From: Caballeronia sp. dw_276
GTDB taxonomy: Bacteria > Pseudomonadota > Gammaproteobacteria > Burkholderiales > Burkholderiaceae
DNA length: 64,000 bases
Direction: 5' to 3'
Assembly: GCF_018449635.1 (NCBI RefSeq)
Contig: NZ_JAAVUV010000003.1
Coordinates: forward strand, 372,001-436,000
In this document: positions 7,011-15,600 of the stretch, one piece after another
How the letters are laid out: the number at the start of each line of letters is the position of its first letter
Numbering within the stretch: position 1 is the first letter of the stretch
Notes under the pieces: generated by a model
Told to the model about the DNA's origin: nothing
Seen by the model: the letters and a program-made list of their open reading frames with translations, nothing else
Databases searched by the model: none
Program-made: the position numbers and the translations under genes

Positions 7011-8411
7011 CTAGCGGCTACCGGCGTCGCCTACTTCGCTCGCTTCGCTTTCTGCGGCTTTACTGGCGGCGTCGTCGCCGTATTCGACCAGACGGTTGTA
7101 GAGCGTCTTGAGGCTGATGCCGAGGATCTCGGCGGCCCGCGTCTTCACACCGCCGCATTGCTCGAGCGTCGCAAGGATCAACTGGCGATCCGCTTCGGCG
7201 AGCGATGTGCCGAACGGAATCGTCACGGCCGTTCCCGCCGATGGCTTCGACAACGAGATCTGCAACGGCACCGTCGCCGTGCTGTCCGACTCGGCGCCCG
7301 ACATGATGTAAGCGCGCTGCACGTAGTTCTTCAACTCACGCACGTTACCCGGCCACGGATACGACGCCAGCATGTCGCGCACGGCAGCCGGAAACGTCTT
7401 CTTCGTGTTGTAGCGTGAATTGAGTTCATCGAGGAACGCCTGACCGAGCAATTCCACGTCCGTACCCCGATCGCGCAACGGCGGCAGGTTGATCGGGAAC
7501 ACGTTGAGCCGGTGATACAAGTCAAGCCGCAGCTTGCCTTCGAGCACGGCCTGCTCGGGATCGCGGTTGGTCGCAGCGATCAGGCGTACATCGGTTTCGA
7601 GTTCCTTGGTCGTGCCAACGCGCATGAACATGCCCGTCTCCAGCACGCGCAGGAGTTTCACCTGCAGCTCGATAGGCATCTCGGTGATTTCATCGAGGAA
7701 CAGCGTGCCGCCGTTGGCGCGTTCGAAATAACCCTTGTGCTGACGGTCGGCGCCGGTGAACGACCCGCGCTCGTGACCAAACATTTCCGATTCGATCAGG
7801 TTCGGCGAGATCGCCCCGCAGTTCACAGCAATAAACGAATGCTTGCGGCGCAGGCTCAGCTCATGGAGCGTCTGCGCGGCGACTTCCTTGCCGGTTCCCG
7901 ACTCGCCGATCAGCAGCACGGAAGCAGCCGTGGGCGCCACGCGACCGACCTGGTCGTAGACGGTCTGCATGGCTGGCGAATTGCCGAGCATCAAACCAAA
8001 GCGGCCCATGCGGCGCAGTTCGCCGCGCAACGTGCCAATCTCGGCCTTCAGGTCGCCAGGGCGCGGCAGACGGCTCAGGATCGCCTTTACGCGCTGCATG
8101 TTGATGGGTTTGACGAGGTAGTCCGTCGCGCCCATTTTCAGCGCGTTCACGGCGGACTCGACGGTCGCGTGTCCGGTGATGACGATGATCTCCACGCCCG
8201 AACGCGGATCGAGATCTTCGAACAGGTCGACGCCCGATCCATCGGGCAGCTTGAGATCGGTGAACACGACGTCGGGGGTCTGGCGCACGAGCTGAATCCG
8301 CGCTTCGCGCAGGTCGCCGGCAGTTGCTGTCGTCAGTCCGTCTTCGCCGATGATCGCGGCTAGTGCCTCGCGGGTACTGGGATCGTCATCGACAATCAAT
8401 ACGTGTGGCAT
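7011..8411 (-). CDS. sigma-54-dependent response regulator (NtrC/AtoC type), orphan
   Basis: 466 aa in three parts. The receiver (1-115) has the phospho-acceptor Asp52 in FTDLKLPDG and the acidic pocket VDDD. The AAA+ domain (about 140-370) has Walker A GESGTGKE (169-176) and a sigma-contact loop GSFTGA (216-221; the common form is GAFTGA). A Fis-type HTH (about 410-450) ends in the AEILGISLKTLYNRL motif. It uses ATP to open -24/-12 promoters when phosphorylated. No histidine kinase adjoins it. Its AAA+ and HTH domains are clearly paralogous to the activator at 10243, and it is a candidate activator for the sigma-54 promoters in this region. Confidence 0.93.
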   Translation of the reverse strand: MPHVLIVDDDPSTREALAAIIGEDGLTTATAGDLREARIQLVRQTPDVVFTDLKLPDGSGVDLFEDLDPRSGVEIIVITGHATVESAVNALKMGATDYLVKPINMQRVKAILSRLPRPGDLKAEIGTLRGELRRMGRFGLMLGNSPAMQTVYDQVGRVAPTAASVLLIGESGTGKEVAAQTLHELSLRRKHSFIAVNCGAISPNLIESEMFGHERGSFTGADRQHKGYFERANGGTLFLDEITEMPIELQVKLLRVLETGMFMRVGTTKELETDVRLIAATNRDPEQAVLEGKLRLDLYHRLNVFPINLPPLRDRGTDVELLGQAFLDELNSRYNTKKTFPAAVRDMLASYPWPGNVRELKNYVQRAYIMSGAESDSTATVPLQISLSKPSAGTAVTIPFGTSLAEADRQLILATLEQCGGVKTRAAEILGISLKTLYNRLVEYGDDAASKAAESEASEVGDAGSR

Positions 8412-8747
8412 GCGTCTCGAATTTATCCAAAGCGTTGAGGGTCACACGATGCTGAATGCATCGTGGAGGTCTCCGGGGAGCGCCAACCATCGTCATACGC
8501 GAGAAACGCATAACAACCAAGGCTTGCCCACCAGGCCGAATGCGCACCGATTGAACTCAAGCACGCCGAAAGATGAAAGTATTTCCGATTCGCCGGATGG
8601 AACGTCACTGCGTCGAGCAACTATTGCCATACAGCGTGATTATTGCCGTGGGTACATTGATTATAAGGCTTTATCAAGATGAAACGCACGCCGGAGCGTG
8701 CGTTTGAATCATTCCATGACTCGATTCACGGACCCTTGGTTGCTTAC
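8412..8747. other. intergenic region upstream of the orphan response regulator
   Basis: About 336 bp. It holds the promoter region of the minus-strand regulator gene and the 3' hairpin of the DUF883 operon. I looked for a -24/-12 motif on the minus strand and found none with the ten-base spacing, so this regulator is probably not sigma-54 dependent itself. Confidence 0.5.
8682..8705 (-). terminator. hairpin after the DUF883 operon
   Basis: A 10-bp perfect stem AAACGCACGC/GCGTGCGTTT with a CGGA loop (8692-8695), 43 nt after the last stop codon of the operon. No T-run follows on the minus strand, so termination may be weak or factor-assisted. Confidence 0.5.
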
Positions 8748-9002
8748 TTAGCTGTGCGGAAAGTGCCACGCGTCCGGCGTGCTTCCTATAGCCCCGTTGC
8801 TTCCATTTGCTCCCTTGGGAGGCCGGGCCGCGGATGCTGCCGTGGTCGAGGGCGTTATTACCTTGCCGCCTTCGTCTTCCCACCGGTTCAGGTCGCGCGG
8901 GATGCGTCTCGCGGTGTCGCGCTTCGCCTGCGCCCATTTCCACGCGAGTACGCTTCCCACCGCGAACAACGCGCCGAACAAGCCGATCTTCGGTCGTGCC
9001 AT
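8748..9002 (-). CDS. small membrane-anchored protein (third gene of DUF883 operon)
   Basis: 84 aa. One N-terminal transmembrane helix (about 5-22, IGLFGALFAVGSVLAWKWA) is followed by a charged segment and a Ser/Ala/Gly/Pro-rich tail. The start at 9002 has AAGGAG 7 nt upstream. It follows the DUF883 gene by 43 nt on the same strand and resembles the small partner genes that accompany yqjD in enterobacteria, though the sequence itself is not recognised. Confidence 0.65.
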   Translation of the reverse strand: MARPKIGLFGALFAVGSVLAWKWAQAKRDTARRIPRDLNRWEDEGGKVITPSTTAASAARPPKGANGSNGAIGSTPDAWHFPHS

Positions 9003-9045
9003 TGTTTCTCTCCTTGTTTTCAGATGATCGGGGTCTTGGTATGGC

Positions 9046-9363
9046 TTAGCGTGAAACGATGATGCCCGCGAGAAAGCCGATGCCCGCTGCAATGCCGAGC
9101 GCTTGCCACGGGTTATCGCGCGTGTAGCGCACGGTGCCGTCGAGGCTCGCACGATACCTGTCCTGCGCGCCCGCTTGCGCGGCTTCCAGTGCGTGGCGGG
9201 CGGTATCGACGTGATCGCGCAAGCGGGTGCGCAACGCGTCTACTCCTTCGGCAGGCAACGATGCGCTCAGGCGCACCAGTTCCTCGGAATCGTTCAACAA
9301 GACCTTGATGTCCTCGATGATCTTCTGCTTGCCCAGAGAGATCTGGACTGTCGTTTGACTCAT
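9046..9363 (-). CDS. DUF883 (ElaB/YqjD/YgaM) family membrane protein
   Basis: 105 aa: a long amphipathic helical region (about 10-75; IIEDIKVLLNDSEELVRLS), then the conserved RYTRDNPWQALGIAAGIGF signature and a C-terminal membrane anchor ending LAGIIVSR. In E. coli, YqjD and ElaB are tail-anchored inner-membrane proteins that bind ribosomes and are induced on entry to stationary phase. The gene is the middle one of a three-gene minus-strand operon headed by a two-helix membrane protein, similar in layout to yqjDE. A sigma-54-like promoter precedes the operon. Confidence 0.88.
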   Translation of the reverse strand: MSQTTVQISLGKQKIIEDIKVLLNDSEELVRLSASLPAEGVDALRTRLRDHVDTARHALEAAQAGAQDRYRASLDGTVRYTRDNPWQALGIAAGIGFLAGIIVSR

Positions 9364-9418
9364 GTTTTGAAACCCCTTGCCATTGACATGTGATTGATCG
9401 GCCGCAGCCCTGCGCCCG

Positions 9419-9730
9419 TCACGATGCAGACGCAGTGCGACGCGTGTGCAGCGCTCGCAGCATGCCGCCAAGCACGAGCGCGCTGCCGAGCGCTGCGAAC
9501 ACGAAGCTCGTCACGCCCGCCGCGCGGGAAAGCGCGGGTGTGCCCGCGGCCCATGCCATCACCACGCACATGAGCGCGGTCACGAACGCCACGGCGGCCC
9601 AGTGATATACGTTGATCGGCTCGGCTGCCAGGAGTTCCGGACGTTCGTCGGCACGATGCGGCGCACGAGCACGACGTACGGGGCGTGCGCGCTGTTGCAC
9701 GTGGATGTCGAAATGAAGGGAATCTTCCAT
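9419..9730 (-). CDS. two-helix inner-membrane protein heading the DUF883 operon
   Basis: 103 aa. An Arg-rich N-terminus (residues 14-35) precedes two hydrophobic segments, about 43-62 (WAAVAFVTALMCVVMAWAAG) and 70-92. It overlaps nothing and precedes the DUF883 gene by 55 nt. The family is not recognised; by position it corresponds to the small holin-like partners of YqjD. The start codon at 9730 lies 40 nt after the start predicted from a sigma-54 motif. Confidence 0.7.
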   Translation of the reverse strand: MEDSLHFDIHVQQRARPVRRARAPHRADERPELLAAEPINVYHWAAVAFVTALMCVVMAWAAGTPALSRAAGVTSFVFAALGSALVLGGMLRALHTRRTASAS

Positions 9731-9779
9731 GGCTGTCTGTGCCGGGTCACGGCCGTTCTATTGCAGATGCCACCTGTTA

Positions 9780-9795
9780 CGCAGAAACCGTGCCA
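9780..9795 (-). promoter_or_regulatory. sigma-54 promoter of the DUF883 operon
   Basis: Read on the minus strand: TGGCACG-GTTT-CTGCG. The -24 element is perfect, GG (9794-9793) and GC (9782-9781) are ten bases apart, and only the first T of TTGC is replaced. The predicted start is about 40 nt before the ATG at 9730. Confidence 0.6.
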
Positions 9796-9872
9796 TATCG
9801 GCCAGGACATGATGGCAGTGGATCGGGCGCAGCCGCGCTGCACGATCCTCGGTTGCATAAATCGTCAGAACA

Positions 9873-9889
9873 CACGTAACAATTACGTG
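9873..9889. promoter_or_regulatory. palindrome, candidate upstream activator site
   Basis: CACGTAA-CAA-TTACGTG, a perfect 7-bp inverted repeat. It lies about 80-95 bp upstream of the sigma-54 -24 element of the DUF883 operon, which is the usual place for an enhancer bound by a Fis-type HTH activator. Which of the two nearby activators would bind is unknown. Confidence 0.45.
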
Positions 9890-10242
9890 CGGCGCGTGTA
9901 AATGCGGCTTTCTATCGGTGAAGCTTTCCGGAGTTTGCGCGCAATATGGCGTATCGCGCGGTTAATACCGCTGCGATTACTCGCGCTGAACAAAGCACGT
10001 TGCCGCTAAGTCGTTGCGGATGGTTAAATACGGATTACGAGATGAGTTGCACGCTCGCGCGTTTCTTTGAAACGCCCGCGCCTGCTGTCATTAAAACGAT
10101 GCTTCGCCACCTTCAGCGATAGTGAGCCGAACCTGCGTCCCTGCCAACATAGGGTGGGAATCAGCGCAGCACTGCGCTGCCGCCTTGTCCCGGCGCCCGG
10201 CCAACTCTGTCGCCCGAACAACATTTGCAGGACATAAGACTC

Positions 10243-11313
10243 ATGGCGTCAACCGATCTGGACTCGCCGGCCGTCGCCTCCGGCGATACGCCATCGCAGA
10301 AGAAACGTAACGCGGGAGAAATCGCCGGGCTGAAGTCGTATGGACTTCTGTACGGTTCATCACCCGTGATGATGGAGCTTTATTCGCAAATCGAACGCGT
10401 GGCCGGTACGGATGCCACCGCGTTGATCATCGGTGAATCGGGAACGGGCAAGGAACTCATTGCTCGTACCATTCACGATCAAAGCGCCCGGCGCGACGCC
10501 CCGTTCGTTGCGGTCAATTGCGGCGCGATTCCCGATAACCTCATCGAACCCGAACTCTTCGGGCATGAGAAAGGCAGTTTTACAGGCGCGGTCCAGGGAC
10601 GCCTTGGTTATTTCGAACATGCAAATGGCGGAACGTTGTTTCTGGATGAAGTGACGGAGATGTCGCCCGTGCGCCAGGTCAAGCTCTTGCGCGCGCTTGA
10701 AACTGGAACGTTCTTTCGCGTTGGCGGTAATGAGCTGATTCATTCCGACGTTCGTGTAATCGCTGCGACCAATCGCGATCCTATCGTGGCGGTAAAAGAG
10801 AATGGCTTGCGCGAGGATTTGATGTATCGGCTGGCGGTGTTTCCCTTACGCGCGCCGCCGCTTCGCGAACGCGACAGCGACCGTGAATTCCTGGCGCAGC
10901 ATTTTCTCGCCGAGATGAATGCACAGGAAGGCACGAGCAAATCGTTCAGCAAACGCGCCATCGACATGTTGCGCACGTACTCGTGGCCAGGCAACGTGCG
11001 CGAGTTGAAGAACACGGTCTATCGCGCATTCATTCTTGCCGAGAAGACGGTGGAGATCGCGCATCCGCATCTGGCGTCGCGCGTGAAGAAGCCGGTCACG
11101 CAGGGCGATGCCATGAACGTGTGGGTTGGTACGCCCCTCGCCGATGCGCAAAAGCAGATCATCCTCGGCACGCTCAAGCATTGCAGTGGCGATAAACGCC
11201 GCGCCGCCAAGGCACTCGGCGTGAGTCTCAAGACGCTTTATAACCGCCTCGGCACTTATGAGGACGAAGGCGGTGAGGCGGAGCCCTCGGCGCCGGCCGG
11301 GACGGAAGGCTGA
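10243..11313 (+). CDS. sigma-54 activator lacking a sensory domain (PspF-like layout)
   Basis: 356 aa. Only about 35 residues precede the AAA+ domain, so there is no receiver, GAF or PAS domain. Walker A is GESGTGKE (64-71), the sigma-contact loop is GSFTGA (111-116), and a Fis-type HTH (about 300-340) contains AAKALGVSLKTLYNRL. Without an input domain, activity must be set by expression level or by a partner protein, as PspA does for PspF. An upstream in-frame TTG at 10225 was rejected in favour of this ATG, which has AGGA 10 nt before it. It is divergent from the DUF883 membrane operon, which would be its natural target. Confidence 0.9.
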   Translation: MASTDLDSPAVASGDTPSQKKRNAGEIAGLKSYGLLYGSSPVMMELYSQIERVAGTDATALIIGESGTGKELIARTIHDQSARRDAPFVAVNCGAIPDNLIEPELFGHEKGSFTGAVQGRLGYFEHANGGTLFLDEVTEMSPVRQVKLLRALETGTFFRVGGNELIHSDVRVIAATNRDPIVAVKENGLREDLMYRLAVFPLRAPPLRERDSDREFLAQHFLAEMNAQEGTSKSFSKRAIDMLRTYSWPGNVRELKNTVYRAFILAEKTVEIAHPHLASRVKKPVTQGDAMNVWVGTPLADAQKQIILGTLKHCSGDKRRAAKALGVSLKTLYNRLGTYEDEGGEAEPSAPAGTEG

Positions 11314-11322
11314 AAGCAAGAA

Positions 11323-11353
11323 GTCGATGGATCCGTTCGCCGGGTCCATCGAC
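11323..11353 (+). terminator. hairpin after the sigma-54 activator
   Basis: A 12-bp stem (GTCGATGGA with TCCATCGAC plus three more pairs) around a GTTCGCC loop, 9 nt after the stop. There is no T-run, so it may mark a factor-dependent end or protect the 3' end of the mRNA. Confidence 0.45.
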
Positions 11354-11403
11354 ACTCCCAACTGTCACGCCAGTTTTTCATTCGACGCAACACGTTCCCC
11401 TTA

Positions 11404-11421
11404 TTTGCAATTTCTTGCAAA
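11404..11421. promoter_or_regulatory. palindrome upstream of the lipoprotein pair
   Basis: TTTGCAA-TTTC-TTGCAAA, a perfect 7-bp inverted repeat in an AT-rich stretch, 140 bp upstream of the first lipoprotein gene. It has the form of an operator; the binding protein is unknown. Confidence 0.35.
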
Positions 11422-11560
11422 TTTCTTCGCCCGCCTCTTCGTTACGTCATTCAAAATGCCCGGGCGCTCCGTTTGCTATGTGTTGCTCGCTTGGATTTCG
11501 CACAAGCAAGCCGGTTGCCGTCATCGAAAGAATAAAGAAAGGTGAGGAAGGAACAGCATC

Positions 11561-12115
11561 ATGCAGAAATCGATTCACCGGCGTCCGGCTCACGCCGCGA
11601 CAATGGCAACGCTCCTGATGGGAGCCATCGCATGCTTCACCCTTTCAGGTTGTAACTCTCTATATAGCGAAGGCGCTGTGGCAGGCGCGGGTATCGGCGG
11701 TGCGGCGATTGCGGGCAGCGTGACCAGCAATGCTGCCGTTGCGACCGGTATCGGCCTGGGCGCGGTTGCGGCCGCGAAGGCCGGCGTTCAGTACAGCCAG
11801 CGCGTGATGCATACCTACACGCAAGACCGGATCGCGGGCGCGGCCGGACCGCTCGCGGTCGGCGCGGTGGCGACATGGGCCGCGGTGCATACCGTGCCGA
11901 TCGAGCCCGACGAGAAGGGCCGCGTGACGGTCAGCCGCACCATCAGCACCGGCACGCTCGACTGCAAGGAAATCGTCTTTTCGGTAGACACCGACGCCAA
12001 GAAGGACAAGCCCGCCGACAGCGGCTTCTACGTGGCCTCGATCTGCCGTGACGGACAGACCTGGAAGTGGGCGTCGGCGGAACCTGCCACGCCGCGTTGG
12101 GGTGCGCTGCAATGA
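11561..12115 (+). CDS. putative lipoprotein, first of a tandem pair
   Basis: 184 aa with a lipobox LSGC at about residues 28-31, so it is predicted to be lipid-anchored. A Gly/Ala-rich segment with glycine-zipper character (about 35-75) follows, then a compact C-terminal part with one Cys pair and the ending WKWASAEPATPRWGALQ. The downstream gene ends almost identically, so the two are paralogues. The start has GAGGAAGGA upstream. The stop overlaps the next start (ATGA), indicating translational coupling. No named family is recognised; the Gly-zipper suggests oligomerisation or membrane association. Confidence 0.8.
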   Translation: MQKSIHRRPAHAATMATLLMGAIACFTLSGCNSLYSEGAVAGAGIGGAAIAGSVTSNAAVATGIGLGAVAAAKAGVQYSQRVMHTYTQDRIAGAAGPLAVGAVATWAAVHTVPIEPDEKGRVTVSRTISTGTLDCKEIVFSVDTDAKKDKPADSGFYVASICRDGQTWKWASAEPATPRWGALQ

Positions 12116-12627
12116 GGCCCGGCCTTAGCCTGATGCTCGCGGCCGGCGTGGCGGCGAGCTGTGTATTCATGAGCGGCTGTGCATCGATTGGCGCGGCGGC
12201 CGGTGCGGCAGCGGGCGTATCCACGGGTGTCGTCACGAGCAATCCGGCGATCGGTTTTGGCGTGGGCATTGCCGTCCAGGCGGCCACCGACGAAGCCGTC
12301 GCGCGCCTCATGAAGCGCCTGCACAGCGACCAGCAAATCGCCATTGCGACGACAGCGGGCGATCTGCCAGTCGGCGATGAAAAAGCGTGGCAGGTGAAGC
12401 ATGCGTTGCCGGTGGAGAACGGTCACGGCAACGTGCGCGTGTTGCGCGAGTTCAGCAGCGCGCTTGCGACCTGCCGCGAGTTCGCGTTCTCGGTGGCCGA
12501 CGGCGACAAGCCCGATGCGCATCAGGACTGGTTCCTCGCCCAGGCCTGCAAGGGCAACGACAATACCGGCGGCTGGAAGTGGGCATCGGCGGAACCGGCT
12601 GTCGCGCGCTGGGGGAACCTGCAGTAA
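12112..12627 (+). CDS. putative lipoprotein, second of a tandem pair
   Basis: 171 aa with lipobox MSGC (about 20-23), a glycine-zipper segment (ASIGAAAGAAAGVSTG and after), and a C-terminal part ending WKWASAEPAVARWGNLQ. It is a paralogue of the preceding protein and shares the spacing of its two mature cysteines (CREFAF ... AQACKG). The ATG overlaps the upstream stop by 4 nt and replaces a longer in-frame reading that would start inside the first gene. The pair forms its own short operon that ends against a convergent autotransporter gene. Confidence 0.8.
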   Translation: MRPGLSLMLAAGVAASCVFMSGCASIGAAAGAAAGVSTGVVTSNPAIGFGVGIAVQAATDEAVARLMKRLHSDQQIAIATTAGDLPVGDEKAWQVKHALPVENGHGNVRVLREFSSALATCREFAFSVADGDKPDAHQDWFLAQACKGNDNTGGWKWASAEPAVARWGNLQ

Positions 12628-12654
12628 CGCATCGGCGCGAGCCTGGCCGTGCGC

Positions 12655-15600
12655 CTACCAGCGCCAGCGCACGCCCGCATCGCCGCCTACGGTCGCCCGC
12701 GTGGCGCCGCCCACGTTCATCGCGTAATGGACGTTTGCGAACAGGCTTGCGCGCACGCCGATATTGACTGCCACGCCGGTTTGAAAATCAGCCAGCGTCG
12801 CCGATGATTGCACCGGCATCGTGGTGGAATCGCCAAAGCCTACGTTGCTCGACGCATCGAAATAACGCCAGAGATTGACACGCGCGTACGGCTGCCACGC
12901 GGCCCCGCCCGCTTGCCAGCGGCCAGACAGGCGCAGTCCCAGACGGGCCGCGAACGAACCGGGGTTGCTGAAGGTGACGCTCGAGATGCCGTCGTTCACG
13001 TCGTTTATCGACACGTGCTGCCAGATCACCTGCACCTGCGGCTCAATGCGCAATTCCGCCGGCAGCACGAGCGGCAACCCCGCTTCTACCGATCCTGCAA
13101 TCGAGCGGCCATGCGTGGTCAACCTGACGCCATCGTTCGATGACGGTTTGATCGTCAACGCGCTGCCGGTGACGATCGTATCGGTGTACCAGCCGCCCGC
13201 ACCGATATGCGTCCAGTACGCGCCCGCGCTCGCCGAATCCACAGCCACATCGCCCGCCGGAGCCGATGGCATGCCGAGCGCGAAGCCAGTGACGTTGCCC
13301 GAGGCGCGTGCTGCGCCCAACAGCAAACCATAGTGATTCCGATGTCCTGACGGGGTGGTATCGGCGTAGATGTCCTGGCCGATCTGCGTGCCGCCTGTAA
13401 AACCGCTGAAATGGGGATCGACGCCCGTGTCGCTGCTGACGCGCGCGTGGTCGCCCCAGACGCGGCTCCAGGTTGCGGGCAGCGTGCCGGTTTCATCGAG
13501 CTGCGACTGGTCGCCGTGCCGGTCGTGAAAAGTGCCGATCTGATCGATGACGAGATCGCGCGTGAGCGACGGGATCGCAGCATAGAGCGGTACTTCAATA
13601 CGATAGAGCGGCGTTGATGTGGATGGAGTTGAAGGTGGCAAAGGCGGCGGCTGGGGCGCAATCGGCTCCGATGGCGCCGGAGGCGCTGGCGGCTCGGTTG
13701 GCGTTACCGGCGGCACAGGTGTGACTGAAGGCACCGGCGTGACCGGTGGCACTGGCGTTACCGGAGGGACCGTCGCCACGCTTGAACGCAAGTACCAGTT
13801 ATCGGCAGTTCCGGCAGCACCGCCGCCTCGAAACAAGTAGTAGGTGAACGCGCCTGCCTTGACCGGGCTTGCCAACGAAAACGCCGTCGGCGCCGTCGTT
13901 GCGCCCTGGACGGTCTGCACGACCATGATTCCATCGGCCAGCGTCAATGCGCCCGCGCCACCCGCATTCCTCACGCCAATCGACGTATCGCCTGTGGCGC
14001 TTCCCTGCGATATCACCAGCTTTCCGCTCGGCGAATCATCCGCACCCAGGACGCTTTGCACGAACAGGCGGCCCGAGCGCCCCACATAGTCACCGCCCAC
14101 CACCAGCGTATTGCGCGTGCCGCCGGTCAAGTCGATGATGCCCGCATTGTTCACCACCACGCGCGCGCCGGGCGCGGCCGCCCTGATCGCCGTGATCGCC
14201 GTGATCGCCGATAAACCGCCGCCATTGAACGCAAGTGAACTGGTTGAATCGATGTTGAGCGAGCCCGTTCGTGTCCCGGCATCGCCAAGCGTGATGCTTC
14301 GGGCATCGAGCGTCAGACGGCTGGCGTTCGTCACTGCAATGCTTTCCCAGTTCACGAAACGGCTTGGGGCGTTTGCATCGACGTGATCGAACGTGAGTGT
14401 GTCGAGGCCCGTGCCGGCATCGAAGATGGATGTGGACGCAAGTTGCGCGTCGCTCAGGTTCGACAGCGTGGCCGAGGTTTGTCCCGCGCCGAATGTGACT
14501 GCGCCGCCAATCACCCCGCCTTCGAGCCATCTGAACGTGTTTTGTCCATCGCCCGCTGCGAGCCCGCGTGCAATGGAGCCGCCCGACACCGTGATGGCAT
14601 TCGCGCCGTTGCCGAGCGTCACCGCGCCGTCAATCACCCCACCCGACATCGCGAACGTGTTTTGCGCTGCCGTCAGCGCAACGTTGCCGATGCGGCCACC
14701 GGTAATCGTCGCCGTGCCGCCGTTAGTCAAATTCCCGAGTACGCGACCGCCGCTCAATGTGAAGCGCGGCTGCGGGCCGCCCTGATCGATGTCATCGACC
14801 TGGCCTGCACGCATGACGAACGTGTTGACGCCCGTGCCTTGCCGGATCAGCCCGCTCACGGTGCCGCCATTCATGTTGAATGTGTTCGTGCCGGTGTCGG
14901 TCCACACGGCGACACCGCCGCCACTCGCAATCGTCCCCGTATTCGTGATCGTGACGGCATACGGACCAGTGGACGAAATCGCAAGATTGCTGCCGCCCGT
15001 GATCGCGCCGCTATTCACAATATCCGCATCGCCGCCGACAACGGAAATCCCCACATTGCCGCCTGCGATCGTCCCGGCGTTGGTGAAGACGCCGCCTCCG
15101 TTGGCGTCGATGCCGTTGTCCCGGTCACTCGCGATGTGCGCTCCGGCCGCGTTCACCAGCGTGACTTTCTGCGCGAAGAATGCGCCAAGCCCGTCGGGTC
15201 CGTGCGCAACGACGGAACCCGTGTTCGTGACCAGACCGGGCGAGGCATCGAGGGAAACAATGCCGTGTCCGTTCGAACCATAGGTATCGATGGAACCGTG
15301 GTTCGTCAGGGTGTTATTGCCCGGCGTCCCGTTTGCGTAGAGGCCGTACGAGCGCACGCCCGTCGTTGTGATCGCTCCGTCGTTGACGAGGCTGTTACGA
15401 CTGCCTAGAGCGTCGATGGCATCGGAGAAATCACCTGTCACTTGCAGCGCGCCGCGGTTCATCACCATGCTCGAATCATGTACGACGACAGCGCTGCTGC
15501 CGCTCACGCTGATGCCGGCGCCCGGCTGAATGCGCACGGTCACGCTGGTGCTTCCCGCAGCGGCTACAACACCCGCCGCCGATGGATTCGGCAAGTTCGA

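Larger units (their letters stand above)
9731..10242. other. divergent intergenic region, DUF883 operon / sigma-54 activator
   Basis: About 510 bp with no credible gene. It carries the sigma-54-like promoter (9780-9795) and a palindrome (9873-9889) on the side of the DUF883 operon. No promoter with good spacing was found for the plus-strand activator at 10243. Confidence 0.6.

Noticed and set aside
8752..8780. TGGCAC-containing site (minus strand) before the orphan response regulator
   Set aside because: The GG and GC are eight, not ten, bases apart, so sigma-54 could not use it.
11462..11477. GG-N10-GC with TTGCT upstream of the lipoprotein pair (GGGCGCT-CCGT-TTGCT)
   Set aside because: Spacing and -12 element fit, but the -24 element has three mismatches, so it is not called as a sigma-54 promoter.
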